Assembly: GCA_938042205.1 (NCBI GenBank)
Contig: CALIRS010000084.1
Coordinates: 1 to 5,355 of the forward strand
Length of the DNA: 5,355 bases
Direction: 5' to 3'
Source of the DNA: an uncultured bacterium
Lineage (GTDB): Bacteria; Actinomycetota; Aquicultoria; SKW223
Shown: positions 4,739 through 5,355 of the stretch, piece by piece
Layout of the letters: each line of letters opens with the position of its first letter
How positions within the stretch are numbered: position 1 is the first letter of the stretch
Position numbers and translations under genes: made by a program
Notes under the pieces: generated by a model
Database searches by the model: none
What the model saw: only the letters and a program-made list of their open reading frames with translations
What the model was told of the DNA's origin: nothing

Positions 4739-5355
4739 ATGAAAATAGGGCTTTTTTTGTCCGAATGTGGTGAGATGGTTAGCAAAACAATTGATCTTGA
4801 AGCGGTTGCCAAAAAGTTCAACCATCTTTCGACAGTCTCAATTTATAAAGATTTTTATGCTCCAGAAAATACAGTTGACATTCTAAATCAAATTAGAAAT
4901 AAAAATCTGGACGCTGTAATATTAGCAGGTGAATCCTGGTCGTATTATCAGAAGACATTAAACGGCAAATTTCTTATAAGGCGTATTGAAAGTGAAGGTA
5001 TTGATCCCAACCGCATCGCTTTCGCAAACCTTAAAGAACAAATAGCTTTACCGCATCAAAGGGATCCAAAAAGTGCTACTGAAAAGGCAATACTCATGAT
5101 AAGAGTAGAACTCGAGCGAGTTAAACGACTGCCTTCAGTAGAATTAATAGAAGTAGCTCCACGACCCTCGGTGGCAATTCTGGGAACTACAATCGGTGCT
5201 TTAATATCTGCACAACTTCTCCTGGAACAGGGTTTCAAAGTTCACCTCTTTAATCTGGAGGGCGGAGATCATTACCTTGGTGAAGACAGGGACAAACTGG
5301 CGCCGACTATTTCTTACGTTGAAACACACCCCGATTTTAAGAAATATGGCAATGT
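4739..5355 (+). CDS. Divergent HdrA-like protein, N-terminal part (continues beyond window)
   Basis: The frame is open from the ATG at 4739 to the window edge (205 codons). It is preceded by a strong Shine-Dalgarno, AGAGGAGG (4726-4733), with 5 nt spacing. The pattern MKIGLFLSECGEMVSKTIDLEAVAKK, DAVILAGES, EGIDPNRIAFANLKEQ and SATEKAILMIRVELERVKRL follows the N-terminal region of HdrA, the FAD/iron-sulfur subunit of heterodisulfide reductase-type electron-bifurcating complexes. A Rossmann-like segment follows, but it reads VAILGTTIGALISA (145-158), so two of the three glycines of GxGxxG are T151 and A154. The acidic residue expected at the end of the second strand is N172. The cysteine-rich stretch that normally precedes LxPKMVEVGRHPN is missing; the aligned stretch is DKLAPTISYVETHPD. 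The only cysteine is C10. It is probably an HdrA paralogue with altered or no FAD/cluster binding in this part. Later domains are not visible. Confidence 0.7.
   Translation, partial: MKIGLFLSECGEMVSKTIDLEAVAKKFNHLSTVSIYKDFYAPENTVDILNQIRNKNLDAVILAGESWSYYQKTLNGKFLIRRIESEGIDPNRIAFANLKEQIALPHQRDPKSATEKAILMIRVELERVKRLPSVELIEVAPRPSVAILGTTIGALISAQLLLEQGFKVHLFNLEGGDHYLGEDRDKLAPTISYVETHPDFKKYGN

Overview
This is a bacterial chromosome fragment, visibly AT-rich, with housekeeping genes on the minus strand and the beginning of one divergent gene on the plus strand. Reading the minus strand in its direction of transcription, the order is: ychF (ribosome-associated ATPase), a membrane-anchored M23/LytM-type protein, rpsF (S6), ssb, rpsR (S18), a small membrane-anchored degenerate GGDEF protein, and the bulk of rplI (L9), which runs off the left edge. 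On the plus strand, from 4739 to the right edge, is the N-terminal part of a divergent HdrA-like protein.

The order ychF ... rpsF-ssb-rpsR ... rplI is a known bacterial arrangement. In many Firmicutes a membrane protein with a degenerate GGDEF domain and a DHH domain (GdpP/YybT) lies between rpsR and rplI. Here that slot holds a much smaller transmembrane plus degenerate GGDEF protein. Together with the HdrA-like gene, this suggests an anaerobe that is Firmicutes-like or belongs to a deep-branching or candidate bacterial lineage. The sequence does not allow a firmer assignment.

The best promoter in the window drives rpsF-ssb-rpsR. It has a perfect TATAAT, and its -35 box overlaps the stop codon of the M23 gene. 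The transcript begins with a leader of about 64 nt containing a GC-rich hairpin and an alternative pairing that would cover the rpsF Shine-Dalgarno. That is a reasonable candidate for S6:S18 feedback control. ssb and rpsR are joined by a TGATG stop/start overlap, and the rpsR Shine-Dalgarno lies inside the last codons of ssb. A small hairpin and a second perfect TATAAT lie between rpsR and the GGDEF gene, which may partly separate the downstream genes from the ribosomal-protein operon.

The 240-bp divergent spacer (4499-4738) carries a plausible ychF promoter, a very AT-rich stretch and a perfect 8+8 bp palindrome about 43 bp upstream of the HdrA-like gene, which is a likely transcription-factor site. 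The less ordinary proteins are the HdrA-like one (FAD-motif glycines and core cysteines missing), the M23 protein (catalytic-position His replaced by Gln, C-terminal membrane segment) and the degenerate GGDEF protein (signature DKCQL instead of GGDEF, RxxD motif kept). No RNA gene, CRISPR array, insertion sequence or phage signal was seen.
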